A stretch of DNA of 7,771 nucleotides, taken from assembly GCA_015064195.1 (NCBI GenBank), contig SVSO01000134.1, positions 1-7,771 of the forward strand. Reading direction: 5' to 3'. The translations under genes and the position numbers were made by a program. The notes under the pieces are model-generated. The model was not told the origin of the DNA and did no database searches. It worked only from the letters and a program-made list of their open reading frames with translations. Of this stretch, positions 1 to 7,771 are shown one piece after another. The first letter of the stretch is position 1; each line of letters starts with the position of its first letter. Source of the stretch: Oscillospiraceae bacterium (GTDB taxonomy: Bacteria; Bacillota_A; Clostridia; Oscillospirales; CAG-272).

Positions 1-1
1 C

Positions 2-565
2 GAGTATCGCTGGGTCAAGCGGATCCGGAACAGCTACAATTATTTCACCAAATTCACCTACGATGAAATGCCGGAGGTTTATGCCGGGCATGAGATCGCC
101 GGTCACGGACTGCATCATTACAGCCTGACCGCACAGACGGCGGAGGACTGCGAGAAGGAGATCGTGGAGGATCTGGACGGACTTTGGCGGATCTTCGGCA
201 AACGCCCCGCCGGACACGCCTATCCCTTCGGCGCATATAACGATGCGGTGGTGGATATCCTCGAAAAAGCAGGCGTCCGGTATGCGCGAACCTGTCAAGC
301 GACAAACAGCTTCGATCTGCAGACTGCCGATCTGCTGCGATTCCATCCCACCTGCCATCATCGGGAGGCGCGGCTGATGGAGATGGCAAAGGAATTCGCC
401 GAAATGAAGCCGGACGAGCCGAAGCTGTTCTATGTGTGGGGACATTCCTGCGAATTCGAGGAGGACGGAAACTGGGAGATCATCGAGCGGTTCTGCGATT
501 ATCTGGCAGGGCGGGATGACATATTTTACGGCACGAACGAAGAAATTCTTTTGGGAGGAAATTAA
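2..565 (+). CDS. Polysaccharide deacetylase family protein, 5'-truncated
   Basis: This is the C-terminal 187 codons of a NodB-homology (carbohydrate esterase 4-like) deacetylase. The reading frame is open from base 2 and the start lies outside the window. Such enzymes remove N- or O-acetyl groups from sugars using a metal held by one Asp and two His. The visible part has the metal-binding motif HGLHH (about bases 113-127), which keeps the two expected histidines but replaces the usual H-S/T-x-x-H spelling. It also has the YPFGAYND motif, the FHPTCHHR motif and a C-terminal LFYVWGHSCEFE motif. The SYDDG Asp motif would lie upstream and cannot be checked. The protein is clearly paralogous to the next gene, aligning along its whole visible length with nearly identical motifs. 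The two stand one base apart (TAA at 563-565, ATG at 567), so they are probably cotranscribed. The substrate is unknown. Confidence 0.88.
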   Translation, partial: EYRWVKRIRNSYNYFTKFTYDEMPEVYAGHEIAGHGLHHYSLTAQTAEDCEKEIVEDLDGLWRIFGKRPAGHAYPFGAYNDAVVDILEKAGVRYARTCQATNSFDLQTADLLRFHPTCHHREARLMEMAKEFAEMKPDEPKLFYVWGHSCEFEEDGNWEIIERFCDYLAGRDDIFYGTNEEILLGGN

Positions 566-566
566 T

Positions 567-1259
567 ATGTGGAACGGTAAAATGAAAGCGCTGACCTTCA
601 GCTATGATGACGGCGTGACCACGGATGAGCGGCTGATCGCCATCCTCAACCAATATGGCATGAAGGGCACCTTCAATCTGAACATGGGCCGGCACACCCA
701 TGAGGGCCAGCCGCGGTGGGTTCGCCGCGCAAAATCGGGCTGGGGCTACATCACACGGTTCACCTATGAGGAGATGCCGGAGATCTACAAGGGCCACGAG
801 GTGGCACTGCACAGCTATACGCATCCCCATCTGGAAAATCTCAGCCGCGAGGACTGCACAAGGGAGATCGCCGAGGATTTCGCGGGTATGGAGCAGGTGT
901 TCGGTATCCGCGCCGACGGCATGGCGTATCCCTTCGGCACTTACAACGACGATGTGGTGGATGTGCTTCGCAGTCAGGGCGTGAAATACTGCCGCACCAC
1001 CAAATCTACCTACAATTTCGACACGCAGACGGATCTGCTCCGCTTCCATCCCACCTGTCATCACCGGGACGGACGGCTTATGGAGCTTGCCAAGGCATTC
1101 GTGGAGATGAAGCCGGACAAGCCTCAGCTGTTCTACGTGTGGGGTCACACCTATGAGTTCGAGGATTCGGACAACTGGGATATCATCGAACGCTTCTGCG
1201 AATTCATGGCGAACCGGGACGACATCTTCTACGGCACGAACGCGGAGGTTCTGCTGTAA
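567..1259 (+). CDS. Polysaccharide deacetylase family protein (NodB fold)
   Basis: This 230-residue predicted sugar deacetylase covers a full NodB-homology domain. Motifs in order are TFSYDDG (residues 10-16, catalytic and metal Asp), HSYTH (82-86, metal His pair), YPFGTYND (121-128), FHPTCHH (160-166) and LFYVWGHTYEFE (188-199, the His-containing C-terminal motif). All expected active-site residues are present, so it is probably active. The ATG at 567 is chosen because GGAGG at 554-558 sits 8 bases upstream and the conserved SYDDG begins about ten residues in; the frame is open further upstream but would overlap the preceding gene. No signal peptide or membrane segment is visible, which suggests a cytoplasmic enzyme acting on a soluble or nucleotide-linked sugar rather than on finished cell wall; that is inference. 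It is a tandem paralogue of the upstream gene and is followed by a hairpin at 1267-1298. Confidence 0.92.
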   Translation: MWNGKMKALTFSYDDGVTTDERLIAILNQYGMKGTFNLNMGRHTHEGQPRWVRRAKSGWGYITRFTYEEMPEIYKGHEVALHSYTHPHLENLSREDCTREIAEDFAGMEQVFGIRADGMAYPFGTYNDDVVDVLRSQGVKYCRTTKSTYNFDTQTDLLRFHPTCHHRDGRLMELAKAFVEMKPDKPQLFYVWGHTYEFEDSDNWDIIERFCEFMANRDDIFYGTNAEVLL

Positions 1260-1266
1260 ACAAAAC

Positions 1267-1298
1267 AAAATGCGCTGCACGGCTGTGCAGCGCATTTT
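1267..1298. terminator. Bidirectional hairpin terminator between convergent genes
   Basis: A perfect 14-bp inverted repeat (AAAATGCGCTGCAC, loop GGCT, then GTGCAGCGCATTTT) fills the gap between two converging genes. Read on the minus strand, the stem runs into ATTTTGTTTTGTTT, a good U-rich tail for the solute-binding protein gene that ends at 1307. Read on the plus strand, only the four T of the stem follow, so termination of the deacetylase genes is probably weaker. Confidence 0.85.
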
Positions 1299-1306
1299 CA
1301 GTGAAA

Positions 1307-2803
1307 TCAGTCAGCTTTCTGTACGTCTTCGATGATCTGCTTGAGGACCTGTGAAACGGTGGTCTTCTTGGATTCATACATGGACATATAGCTGGAATCG
1401 TGCTTCCAGAGGACATCTCTCGGCAGATAGCCCAGGTTGGAGAGGGAGGTCGCGTTGGAATATGCGAAGTCGCTGGTGAGGGAGTCGCGGATCAGGTCGA
1501 TGATCTGTCTTGACTGATCGTCGTGCGCGAACTTGACCTTCAGAACGATCTCGTAGTAAGCGGGCGTTACCTTGCGGTAGGATTCTGCATACAGAGCCTC
1601 GAGGGTTGCGCAGACTGCATCAAACTTGTCGTTCGGTACCGTAACCGGAACTGCGGTCAGCGTGGAGGAGTTGTTGATGAGGGTGTAGTAACGCTCCTGA
1701 TTCTCGTCGAGCTTCGGGAAGGGAAGTACGCCGTAGGGATCGTTCATTTCACGCATGACATCGTAGCCGGTGAATACCAGACGCTCCGGCAGGAACATGG
1801 ACGTACCTTCGGTGAACTTGACGAAGGAATCGGTCTCCGGGATCTTCAGGTTGCAGATGACGCCCACCGTCTCATGGAAGAGATTGTCCAGGGATTCCAG
1901 AACGTCAACATTGCGGGAATGGTCAATGACCAGCTGCGGATAACCGTCGATGCTGCGGTCGGTGAAGCGGAAGCCGGAGGTGAAGGTGAAGTTGTCGGAC
2001 TGGGTGCCGGAGCCGACGATCATGCCGAGGCGGTCTTCTTTGTCGGTTTCGGTGTTGCCGTTGGTATCCGAGTAAATGTCCGCACAGATCTTGCGCATGA
2101 CATCGTGAGTCCAGGTGCCGTCCAGTACCTTATCGTAAAGCTCGTCGGGATTGCCGTAGAGCTGCTCGTACAGAGCCTTGTTGTAGAAGACGGAGGACAG
2201 GTTCTGGATGCTCTTGAAGCAAAGGTCGCCCATGAGCAGATACCGGTGGTTGGGGCTGACGGCAAGCTCGTTCATGTAGGTGACATCATACCACGGCATA
2301 TCATAGTCCAGATAGGGGGCGTTCATCAGATCGGCGAACAGGCCCTCGTTTGCGTGCATGGAGCCGTAGGTGGAGAAGCACTGCATGACTTCAAACTCAT
2401 TGTCGCCTGCAAGCAGAATGCTGTAGCACTTTCTGCCGTAATCATCGATCTTGGTCTCACCGGCGGTGAATTCCAGCTTGACGTTCAGACGCTCCTCAAC
2501 CTGACGGTTGCGGTTGAACTGTGCGTCGTTCACAATGTCGCCGTTTTCGGTCTCTTCACTGAATTCCTCGGTAGCCCATGCGCCGCGGCAGTAGAAGCGG
2601 ATCACCTCGCCGCCGAAATCGAGATCGTCGGGCAGGTTGTCCTTCATCGTGGCACGGGGATCTTCGGTGTCCGCTGTGGTGGTTTCGACAGGCTCGGTGG
2701 TGTCATTGCCGGTATCGGGCGGCGTGTCCGAAGCACAGGCTGCCATGGATGCCAGCATCGAAAGAAGAAGCAGCGCGGAAAGAGATTGCTTTGCAATTTT
2801 CAT
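1307..2803 (-). CDS. Extracellular solute-binding lipoprotein (ABC-type, probably sugar)
   Basis: This 498-residue protein is a predicted surface lipoprotein that captures a solute, most likely a carbohydrate, for an ABC importer. The N-terminus has a lipoprotein signal: MKIAKQ, a hydrophobic LLLLSMLASM core, and an M-A-A-C lipobox with the acylated Cys at residue 23. A Thr/Asp/Glu/Pro-rich linker follows to about residue 52. The rest has the size and composition of a family 1 solute-binding protein, including a GDIVNDAQFNRNRQVEERLNV stretch (about residues 88-108) of the type seen in many Clostridia proteins of this class. The start is ATG at 2801-2803, with AAAGGAGA (plus positions 2811-2818) 7 bases upstream. 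No permease or ATPase gene adjoins it, and both neighbours lie on the other strand, so it is an orphan binding protein here. The substrate cannot be told from sequence. The link to the nearby deacetylases is only by position. Confidence 0.87.
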   Translation of the reverse strand: MKIAKQSLSALLLLSMLASMAACASDTPPDTGNDTTEPVETTTADTEDPRATMKDNLPDDLDFGGEVIRFYCRGAWATEEFSEETENGDIVNDAQFNRNRQVEERLNVKLEFTAGETKIDDYGRKCYSILLAGDNEFEVMQCFSTYGSMHANEGLFADLMNAPYLDYDMPWYDVTYMNELAVSPNHRYLLMGDLCFKSIQNLSSVFYNKALYEQLYGNPDELYDKVLDGTWTHDVMRKICADIYSDTNGNTETDKEDRLGMIVGSGTQSDNFTFTSGFRFTDRSIDGYPQLVIDHSRNVDVLESLDNLFHETVGVICNLKIPETDSFVKFTEGTSMFLPERLVFTGYDVMREMNDPYGVLPFPKLDENQERYYTLINNSSTLTAVPVTVPNDKFDAVCATLEALYAESYRKVTPAYYEIVLKVKFAHDDQSRQIIDLIRDSLTSDFAYSNATSLSNLGYLPRDVLWKHDSSYMSMYESKKTTVSQVLKQIIEDVQKAD

Positions 2804-2843
2804 GGTAAACTCTCCTTTGCAAAAATTTTTTTACTTAATTAAT

Positions 2844-2872
2844 ATTATAGCATATCCATCCTCCTTTGTATT
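2844..2872 (-). promoter_or_regulatory. Extended -10 promoter for the solute-binding protein gene
   Basis: On the minus strand a perfect TATAAT (plus positions 2844-2849) is preceded by TG one base away (TGCTATAAT), an extended -10 element. At 17-bp spacing the -35 is AATACA (2867-2872), matching TTGACA only in its last three bases, which is usual for extended -10 promoters. The start of transcription would fall about 35 bases before the ATG. Confidence 0.65.
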
Positions 2873-2910
2873 TGTACAATCGCGCCTGTTTTTTGCACAA
2901 AAGTTTGTGC
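2872..2910. promoter_or_regulatory. Two small palindromes upstream of the solute-binding gene (possible operators)
   Basis: TTGTACAA (2872-2879) is a perfect 8-bp palindrome touching the -35 of the minus-strand promoter. GCACAAAAGTTTGTGC (2895-2910) is an inverted repeat with 7-bp arms and a 2-base centre, 23 bases further upstream. Both lie where a repressor or activator could act on the solute-binding protein gene. They also lie about 80-120 bases upstream of the hrcA promoter. The binding protein is unknown, and palindromes this short can occur by chance. Confidence 0.3.
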
Positions 2911-2991
2911 CAAAGCGGCCGGATTATCACTTGCAGGGGGCAGAGTGCGCACGAATTCATGATTTATTAACACAAAATATATTTAAATGCC

Positions 2992-3020
2992 TTGAATTCC
3001 CGCCAAAAAAGCGGTATACT
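2992..3020 (+). promoter_or_regulatory. Sigma-A-type promoter of the hrcA-grpE-dnaK operon
   Basis: TTGAAT (-35, 2992-2997) and TATACT (-10, 3015-3020) are separated by exactly 17 bp. The DNA just upstream (about 2960-2990) is very AT-rich and could act as an UP element. The predicted transcription start, about 3026-3028, lies a few bases before the CIRCE operator, the expected layout for an HrcA-repressed vegetative promoter. Confidence 0.85.
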
Positions 3021-3031
3021 TTATACAGCGA

Positions 3032-3058
3032 TTAGCACTTGAACCCATCGAGTGCTAA
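3032..3058 (+). promoter_or_regulatory. CIRCE operator (HrcA binding site)
   Basis: TTAGCACTT, a 9-base spacer and GAGTGCTAA match the CIRCE consensus (TTAGCACTC-N9-GAGTGCTAA) at 17 of 18 arm positions. The one difference is the innermost base of the left arm (T for C). It sits at about +5 to +31 of the transcript, directly in front of hrcA, so HrcA can block transcription of its own operon. In RNA it forms a 9-pair stem whose loop-closing pair is U-G, ending 4 bases before the hrcA ribosome binding site. Confidence 0.97.
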
Positions 3059-3062
3059 AATG

Positions 3063-3067
3063 GGAGG
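3063..3067 (+). promoter_or_regulatory. Ribosome binding site that fixes the hrcA GTG start
   Basis: GGAGG (in GGGAGGTGA) lies 7 bases before GTG at 3075. It comes after both in-frame upstream candidates, TTG at 3039 (inside CIRCE) and ATG at 3060, so neither can use it. Confidence 0.8.
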
Positions 3068-3074
3068 TGATCGG

Positions 3075-4145
3075 GTGTCAGGATCGAAACATGAATTGAG
3101 CGAGAGAAAAAAGGCGATACTCAAAGCGATCATTGATACGCACATCAATCTCGGTGAACCGGTCGGCTCAAAATATCTCACCCAGTATAAGCAGATCGCA
3201 CTCTCCTCTGCTACCATCCGCAACGAGATGGCTGAGCTTGAAGAAATGGGCTACCTCGAACAGCTCCATACCTCGTCCGGACGCATCCCGTCCCAGCTTG
3301 GCTACCGATTCTATGTGGATCAGCTCATGCAGCAGTACCGCATGACCCAGGCGGAGCTTGGGGAGCTGAACAAGCTGCTCAGCTTCAAGGCCGCGGAGCT
3401 TGACCGTATCCTTGACCGCGCAACCAAGCTCATGAGTATGCTGACCAACTACACCGGCGTCGCGCTCAAGCGTGCTCCCCTCCGGCAGATCGTGGCCAGA
3501 TTCGATGTGATGGTGCTCTCATCCCGCAGCTTTATCCTTGTGATGCTCATGCAGAGCGGAAATGTCAAAACAAAGCAGATCCGTCTCGGCTTCGATGCTT
3601 CCCGCGAAACGCTGGAGCAGCTGGCCGTGGTGCTCAATGACTGCATCGCCGGCCTCGATATGGACAGCATCACCCTGCCGGTCATGCTGGATATGCAGCG
3701 GCGTGTCCCCGGCGGCGAAATGCTCATAAGTCCCATTATCCGCACCATCTATGAAACGGTGGGCGAGGCGGATGACGGCGAGCTGATGTTCGACGGCGTG
3801 AACAATCTGCTCAATTATCCCGAATTCTCCGACATCGGCAAGGTCCGCGATATGCTGGGAATGTTCGATCGTCAGGACGATCTGCGGGAGGTCATGAGCG
3901 CGGACAATGGCGATGAAACCAATGTTTATATCGGCTCGGAAAATGCGGTGGAGGTCATGAACAATTCCTCCCTCATCTTCCGTACCGTGAAATCCGGTGA
4001 GCGCGTGATCGGCGCGATCGGCGTCATCGGCCCCCAGCGCATGGACTACTCTAAAGTGGTCACGCTGGTGGATTATATGTCAAAAAATATCAGCCGGTTG
4101 ATGCTCCCCGAGGAGCTTCTGCCGGGCGAGGATATGGAGGAATGA
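3075..4145 (+). CDS. hrcA: Heat-inducible transcription repressor HrcA
   Basis: HrcA is the repressor of class I heat-shock genes. It binds CIRCE as a dimer and needs the GroE chaperonin to stay folded, so heat stress relieves repression. The product is 356 residues, close to the usual 340-350. The N-terminal winged helix-turn-helix spans roughly residues 7-82: LSERKKAILKAIID, then the recognition region SSATIRNEMAELEEMGYL (44-61) and the wing LHTSSGRIPSQLGYRFYVD. The rest is the dimerisation and inserted domains typical of the family, ending in the helical YSKVVTLVDYMSKNISRLM stretch. GTG at 3075 is taken as the start because GGAGG lies 7 bases upstream; ATG at 3060 lacks a site and TTG at 3039 lies within the operator. 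It is the first gene after CIRCE, one base before grpE, and so regulates itself. Confidence 0.97.
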   Translation: MSGSKHELSERKKAILKAIIDTHINLGEPVGSKYLTQYKQIALSSATIRNEMAELEEMGYLEQLHTSSGRIPSQLGYRFYVDQLMQQYRMTQAELGELNKLLSFKAAELDRILDRATKLMSMLTNYTGVALKRAPLRQIVARFDVMVLSSRSFILVMLMQSGNVKTKQIRLGFDASRETLEQLAVVLNDCIAGLDMDSITLPVMLDMQRRVPGGEMLISPIIRTIYETVGEADDGELMFDGVNNLLNYPEFSDIGKVRDMLGMFDRQDDLREVMSADNGDETNVYIGSENAVEVMNNSSLIFRTVKSGERVIGAIGVIGPQRMDYSKVVTLVDYMSKNISRLMLPEELLPGEDMEE

Positions 4146-4146
4146 A

Positions 4147-4758
4147 ATGACGGACGATAAAGTAAAAGAGACAGAAGCCGAAAAGACCGAAAAGTGGGAG
4201 GAAATCCTCACCGAAGATGCTCCCGCCGAGGCAAAGGATGAGCCGGCAAAGAAGGATAAAAAAACGGATAAAACGCTGAAGGATGAAAACAAAAAGCTGA
4301 CAGCGTCCCTGAAGGAAGCGGAAAGCGCGCTGGAAAAAGCAAAGAGCGAGCTTGCCGAGGTGAACGATAAATACCTGCGCACCGCCGCAGAGTATGACAA
4401 CTTCCGCCGCAGAAGTGCAAAGGAAAAGGAAGGCATCTACGCGGATGCCTATGCGGATGCCCTCTCCGCCATCCTGCCGATTCTCGATAATCTGGAGCGG
4501 GCGGCGGCATACAGCGACGGCGCACAGCTGACAGACGGCATCAAGCTCATCTTCAAGAGCGCAAAGGAATCCCTCGATAAGCTGGGCGTGAACGAATTCG
4601 GCGCGCCGGGCGACAAATTCGACCCGCAGATCCACAATGCGATGATGCATATCGACGATGAAGCCTTCGGCGAAAATGAAATCACAGAAGTATTCCAAAA
4701 AGGATATAAAAAAGGCGACAAAATTTTGCGTGAAGCCCTCGTTAAAGTAGCAAATTAA
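4147..4758 (+). CDS. grpE: Nucleotide exchange factor GrpE
   Basis: GrpE is the cytosolic dimeric factor that releases ADP from DnaK and resets the Hsp70 cycle. The product is 203 residues, normal for the family. Residues 1-45 are acidic and Lys-rich and probably disordered; about 45-90 form a charged coiled coil leading into YLRTAAEYDNFRRR (76-89), the conserved dimer-helix signature. Residues 100-150 hold the four-helix bundle part. The C-terminal beta domain that contacts DnaK carries FDPQIHNAMMHI (158-169), then ENEITEVFQKGYKKGDKILR (176-195), the family signature. ATG at 4147 follows the hrcA stop by one base; its ribosome binding site GGAGG (4136-4140) lies inside the end of hrcA, so translation may be coupled. 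It shares the CIRCE promoter. Confidence 0.98.
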   Translation: MTDDKVKETEAEKTEKWEEILTEDAPAEAKDEPAKKDKKTDKTLKDENKKLTASLKEAESALEKAKSELAEVNDKYLRTAAEYDNFRRRSAKEKEGIYADAYADALSAILPILDNLERAAAYSDGAQLTDGIKLIFKSAKESLDKLGVNEFGAPGDKFDPQIHNAMMHIDDEAFGENEITEVFQKGYKKGDKILREALVKVAN

Positions 4759-4843
4759 CAGGATAGAACGGCAGTGCGAAGCGTTCGGCGAACCGTCGAG
4801 GACGCCGGTCCCTACGGGATAACACGCACAATGTTCGCACAAA

Positions 4844-4865
4844 CTCTGCAAACAAGTTTGCAGAG
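4844..4865 (+). repeat. Perfect 10-bp inverted repeat in the grpE-dnaK spacer
   Basis: CTCTGCAAAC and GTTTGCAGAG are separated by AA, giving a strong hairpin (nine pairs if a four-base loop is allowed). A GC-rich stretch rather than a T run follows, so it would more likely mark RNA processing or block decay than end transcription. Confidence 0.75.
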
Positions 4866-4962
4866 ACAGTTGCCGGGGTAGGGGACCCGGCTGGGGCTGT
4901 AATTATTCCGCGCAGAGACTAACAGTCTGTTAGCGAAAGCGTTGATTAAAGTTCTTTGCGGA

Positions 4963-4980
4963 GCTTTCTTTCAAGAAAGC
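4963..4980 (+). repeat. Perfect 8-bp inverted repeat upstream of dnaK
   Basis: GCTTTCTT, TC, AAGAAAGC form a short perfect hairpin 43 bases before the dnaK ribosome binding site. No T run follows. It may belong to the same inserted or structured element as the other palindromes in this spacer. Confidence 0.65.
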
Positions 4981-5009
4981 GACCGTATCCCCATAACAAA
5001 CAAATCTGA

Positions 5010-6881
<1,872 letters not shown>

Positions 6882-6899
6882 TGCGGCAGTGCCGTAAAT

Positions 6900-6929
6900 G
6901 AAAATCGCCGGCGGAAGCCGGCGATTTTC
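6900..6929 (+). terminator. Strong hairpin after dnaK (terminator or attenuator)
   Basis: GAAAATCGCCGGC, loop GGAA, and GCCGGCGATTTTC form a perfect 13-bp stem starting 19 bases after the dnaK stop. Only four T are present, inside the stem, and CGCG follows, so it may terminate incompletely and let some transcripts run into dnaJ, or protect the dnaK mRNA end. Confidence 0.75.
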
Positions 6930-6967
6930 GCGTGTGCAGGAAATGATCCAGAATTCACAAAAAGTTG

Positions 6968-6996
6968 TTGATTTTCTGCGAAAAATATTGTATAAT
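6968..6996 (+). promoter_or_regulatory. Sigma-A-type promoter for dnaJ
   Basis: TTGATT (-35, 6968-6973) and a perfect TATAAT (-10, 6991-6996) are spaced by exactly 17 bp within AT-rich DNA. Transcription would start near 7003, giving a leader of about 55 bases. No CIRCE or other obvious operator lies between it and the dnaJ start, so this promoter would be constitutive with respect to HrcA. Confidence 0.75.
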
Positions 6997-7057
6997 AAAT
7001 TGTTGTGCAAAATAAACGTGATTCTTACGAAATAATAATAAGTTCAGAGGATGCATT

Positions 7058-7771
7058 ATGGCAGACAAACGTGATTATTATGAGGTGCTGGGCATTGATA
7101 AATCCGCCGATGAAGCGGCCATCAAGAAAGCCTATCGCACTCTTGCGAAAAAATATCATCCCGACATGAATCCGGGGGATGCGGAGGCGGAGAAAAACTT
7201 CAAGGAAGTCAACGAAGCCTACGCCATCCTGTCCGATGCGGAGAAAAAAGCAAAATACGACCAGTACGGCTTCGCCGGCGTTGATCCGCAGGCGGGCTTT
7301 GGCGACGGCGGATTCGGCGGATTCGGCGGCTTTGATGCCGGCGACATTTTCGGCGACATCTTCGGAAGCTTCTTCGGCGGCGGCGCATCGTCCTCCCAGA
7401 GAAGAAACGGCCCGGTGCGCGGCGGCGATATCCTCCAGCGGGTGTCCATCTCCTTTGAGGAGGCGGCATTCGGCTGCAAGAAGGAAGTCAGCTTCGGCAG
7501 AATCGAAAAGTGCGGCGAATGCGACGGCTCGGGCGCAAAGAAGGGCACGAGCGTTGAAACCTGTTCCACCTGTCACGGTACGGGTCAGGTGAGAGTCCAG
7601 CAGCGCACCATGATGGGCGTGTTCCAGACCACACGCGCCTGCGAGGACTGCGGCGGCTCGGGCAAAAAGATCAAAGACCCCTGCACCAACTGCCGGGGCA
7701 AGGGCTACGTCAAGCTCACAAAGAAGCTGGACGTGAGCATCCCCGCCGGCATCGACGACGGACAGAAGGTG
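7058..7771 (+). CDS. dnaJ: Chaperone DnaJ (Hsp40), 3'-truncated
   Basis: DnaJ is the co-chaperone that brings substrates to DnaK and stimulates its ATPase. The first 238 codons are present and the frame runs off the window. The J domain (about 4-70) contains the HPD motif at residues 34-36, needed for DnaK activation. A Gly/Phe-rich linker follows (about 71-110, repeats of GFGG and DIFGD). The zinc-binding domain is complete with four repeats: CGECDGSG (152-159), CSTCHGTG (169-176), CEDCGGSG (195-202) and CTNCRGKG (209-216). It ends at the start of the first C-terminal substrate-binding domain (LDVSIPAGIDDGQKV). This makes it a full type I DnaJ. ATG at 7058 is chosen because MADKRDYYEVLG is the usual N-terminus; its ribosome binding site AGAGG (7046-7050) is weaker than those of the other genes here. 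It has its own promoter and is separated from dnaK by a hairpin. Confidence 0.98.
   Translation, partial: MADKRDYYEVLGIDKSADEAAIKKAYRTLAKKYHPDMNPGDAEAEKNFKEVNEAYAILSDAEKKAKYDQYGFAGVDPQAGFGDGGFGGFGGFDAGDIFGDIFGSFFGGGASSSQRRNGPVRGGDILQRVSISFEEAAFGCKKEVSFGRIEKCGECDGSGAKKGTSVETCSTCHGTGQVRVQQRTMMGVFQTTRACEDCGGSGKKIKDPCTNCRGKGYVKLTKKLDVSIPAGIDDGQKV

Noticed and set aside
432..566. Upstream in-frame extension of the second deacetylase to ATG 432
   Set aside because: It would overlap the first deacetylase by more than 130 bases, and the extra residues look like an out-of-frame reading of its end. GGAGG at 554-558 supports ATG at 567.
480..1295. A 271-codon minus-strand open frame opposite the deacetylase genes
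   Set aside because: It crosses the terminator hairpin and lies opposite two genes with conserved catalytic motifs; no domain is visible in its product.
1523..2842. A 439-codon open frame on the plus strand opposite the solute-binding protein gene
   Set aside because: Its product is Val/Gly/Glu-rich with no family resemblance, and it runs across the promoter and start of the minus-strand lipoprotein, which has a clear signal peptide, ribosome binding site and terminator.
2..3000. Carbohydrate genes and the chaperone operon as one new functional system
   Set aside because: The genes lie on different strands with separate promoters and a terminator between them, and nothing in the sequence links sugar deacetylation or solute binding to HrcA control.
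3039..3074. Upstream hrcA starts at TTG 3039 or ATG 3060
   Set aside because: TTG lies inside CIRCE and neither has a ribosome binding site. GGAGG at 3063-3067 is correctly spaced only for GTG at 3075.
4844..4980. Hairpins in the grpE-dnaK spacer as rho-independent terminators
   Set aside because: None of the stems is followed by a T run, and I found no convincing new promoter for dnaK downstream, so a complete stop there would leave dnaK unexpressed.

Overview
The window looks like chromosomal DNA of a Gram-positive, moderately GC-rich Clostridia-type bacterium, probably from the gut Oscillospirales/Ruminococcaceae neighbourhood. The evidence is a class I heat-shock locus in the Firmicutes order (hrcA-grpE-dnaK, then dnaJ) with a CIRCE operator, a DnaK that lacks the nucleotide-binding-domain insertion of proteobacterial DnaK, strong GGAGG ribosome binding sites, TATAAT/TTGA-type promoters, and a lipoprotein solute-binding protein of a kind common in these bacteria. 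The family-level placement is inference; the rest is read from the sequence.

Layout. (1) Positions 2-1259, plus strand: two tandem paralogous polysaccharide deacetylase (NodB-fold) genes one base apart; the first is cut by the window edge. (2) Positions 1267-1298: a 14-bp hairpin terminator shared by convergent genes. (3) Positions 1307-2803, minus strand: an orphan ABC-type solute-binding lipoprotein with its own extended -10 promoter and two small palindromes upstream. (4) Positions 2992-4758: a sigma-A-type promoter and a near-perfect CIRCE element lead into hrcA (GTG start) and grpE. (5) Positions 4759-5036: an unusually long, palindrome-rich spacer between grpE and dnaK. (6) Positions 5037-6881: dnaK, followed by a strong GC hairpin. 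(7) Positions 6968-7771: a separate vegetative promoter and the first 238 codons of dnaJ, cut by the window end.

How it works together. HrcA is the repressor that binds CIRCE, so the operon controls itself. DnaK, DnaJ and GrpE form the Hsp70 cycle: DnaJ delivers substrate and triggers ATP hydrolysis, and GrpE exchanges the nucleotide. Here dnaJ appears partly uncoupled from the CIRCE promoter by the hairpin and its own promoter. The left-hand carbohydrate-related genes have no evident functional tie to the chaperone locus.

I see no new defence, mobile or biosynthetic system. The features most worth a second look are the structured grpE-dnaK spacer, the separate dnaJ promoter, and the tandem deacetylases, of which the complete copy has no signal peptide.
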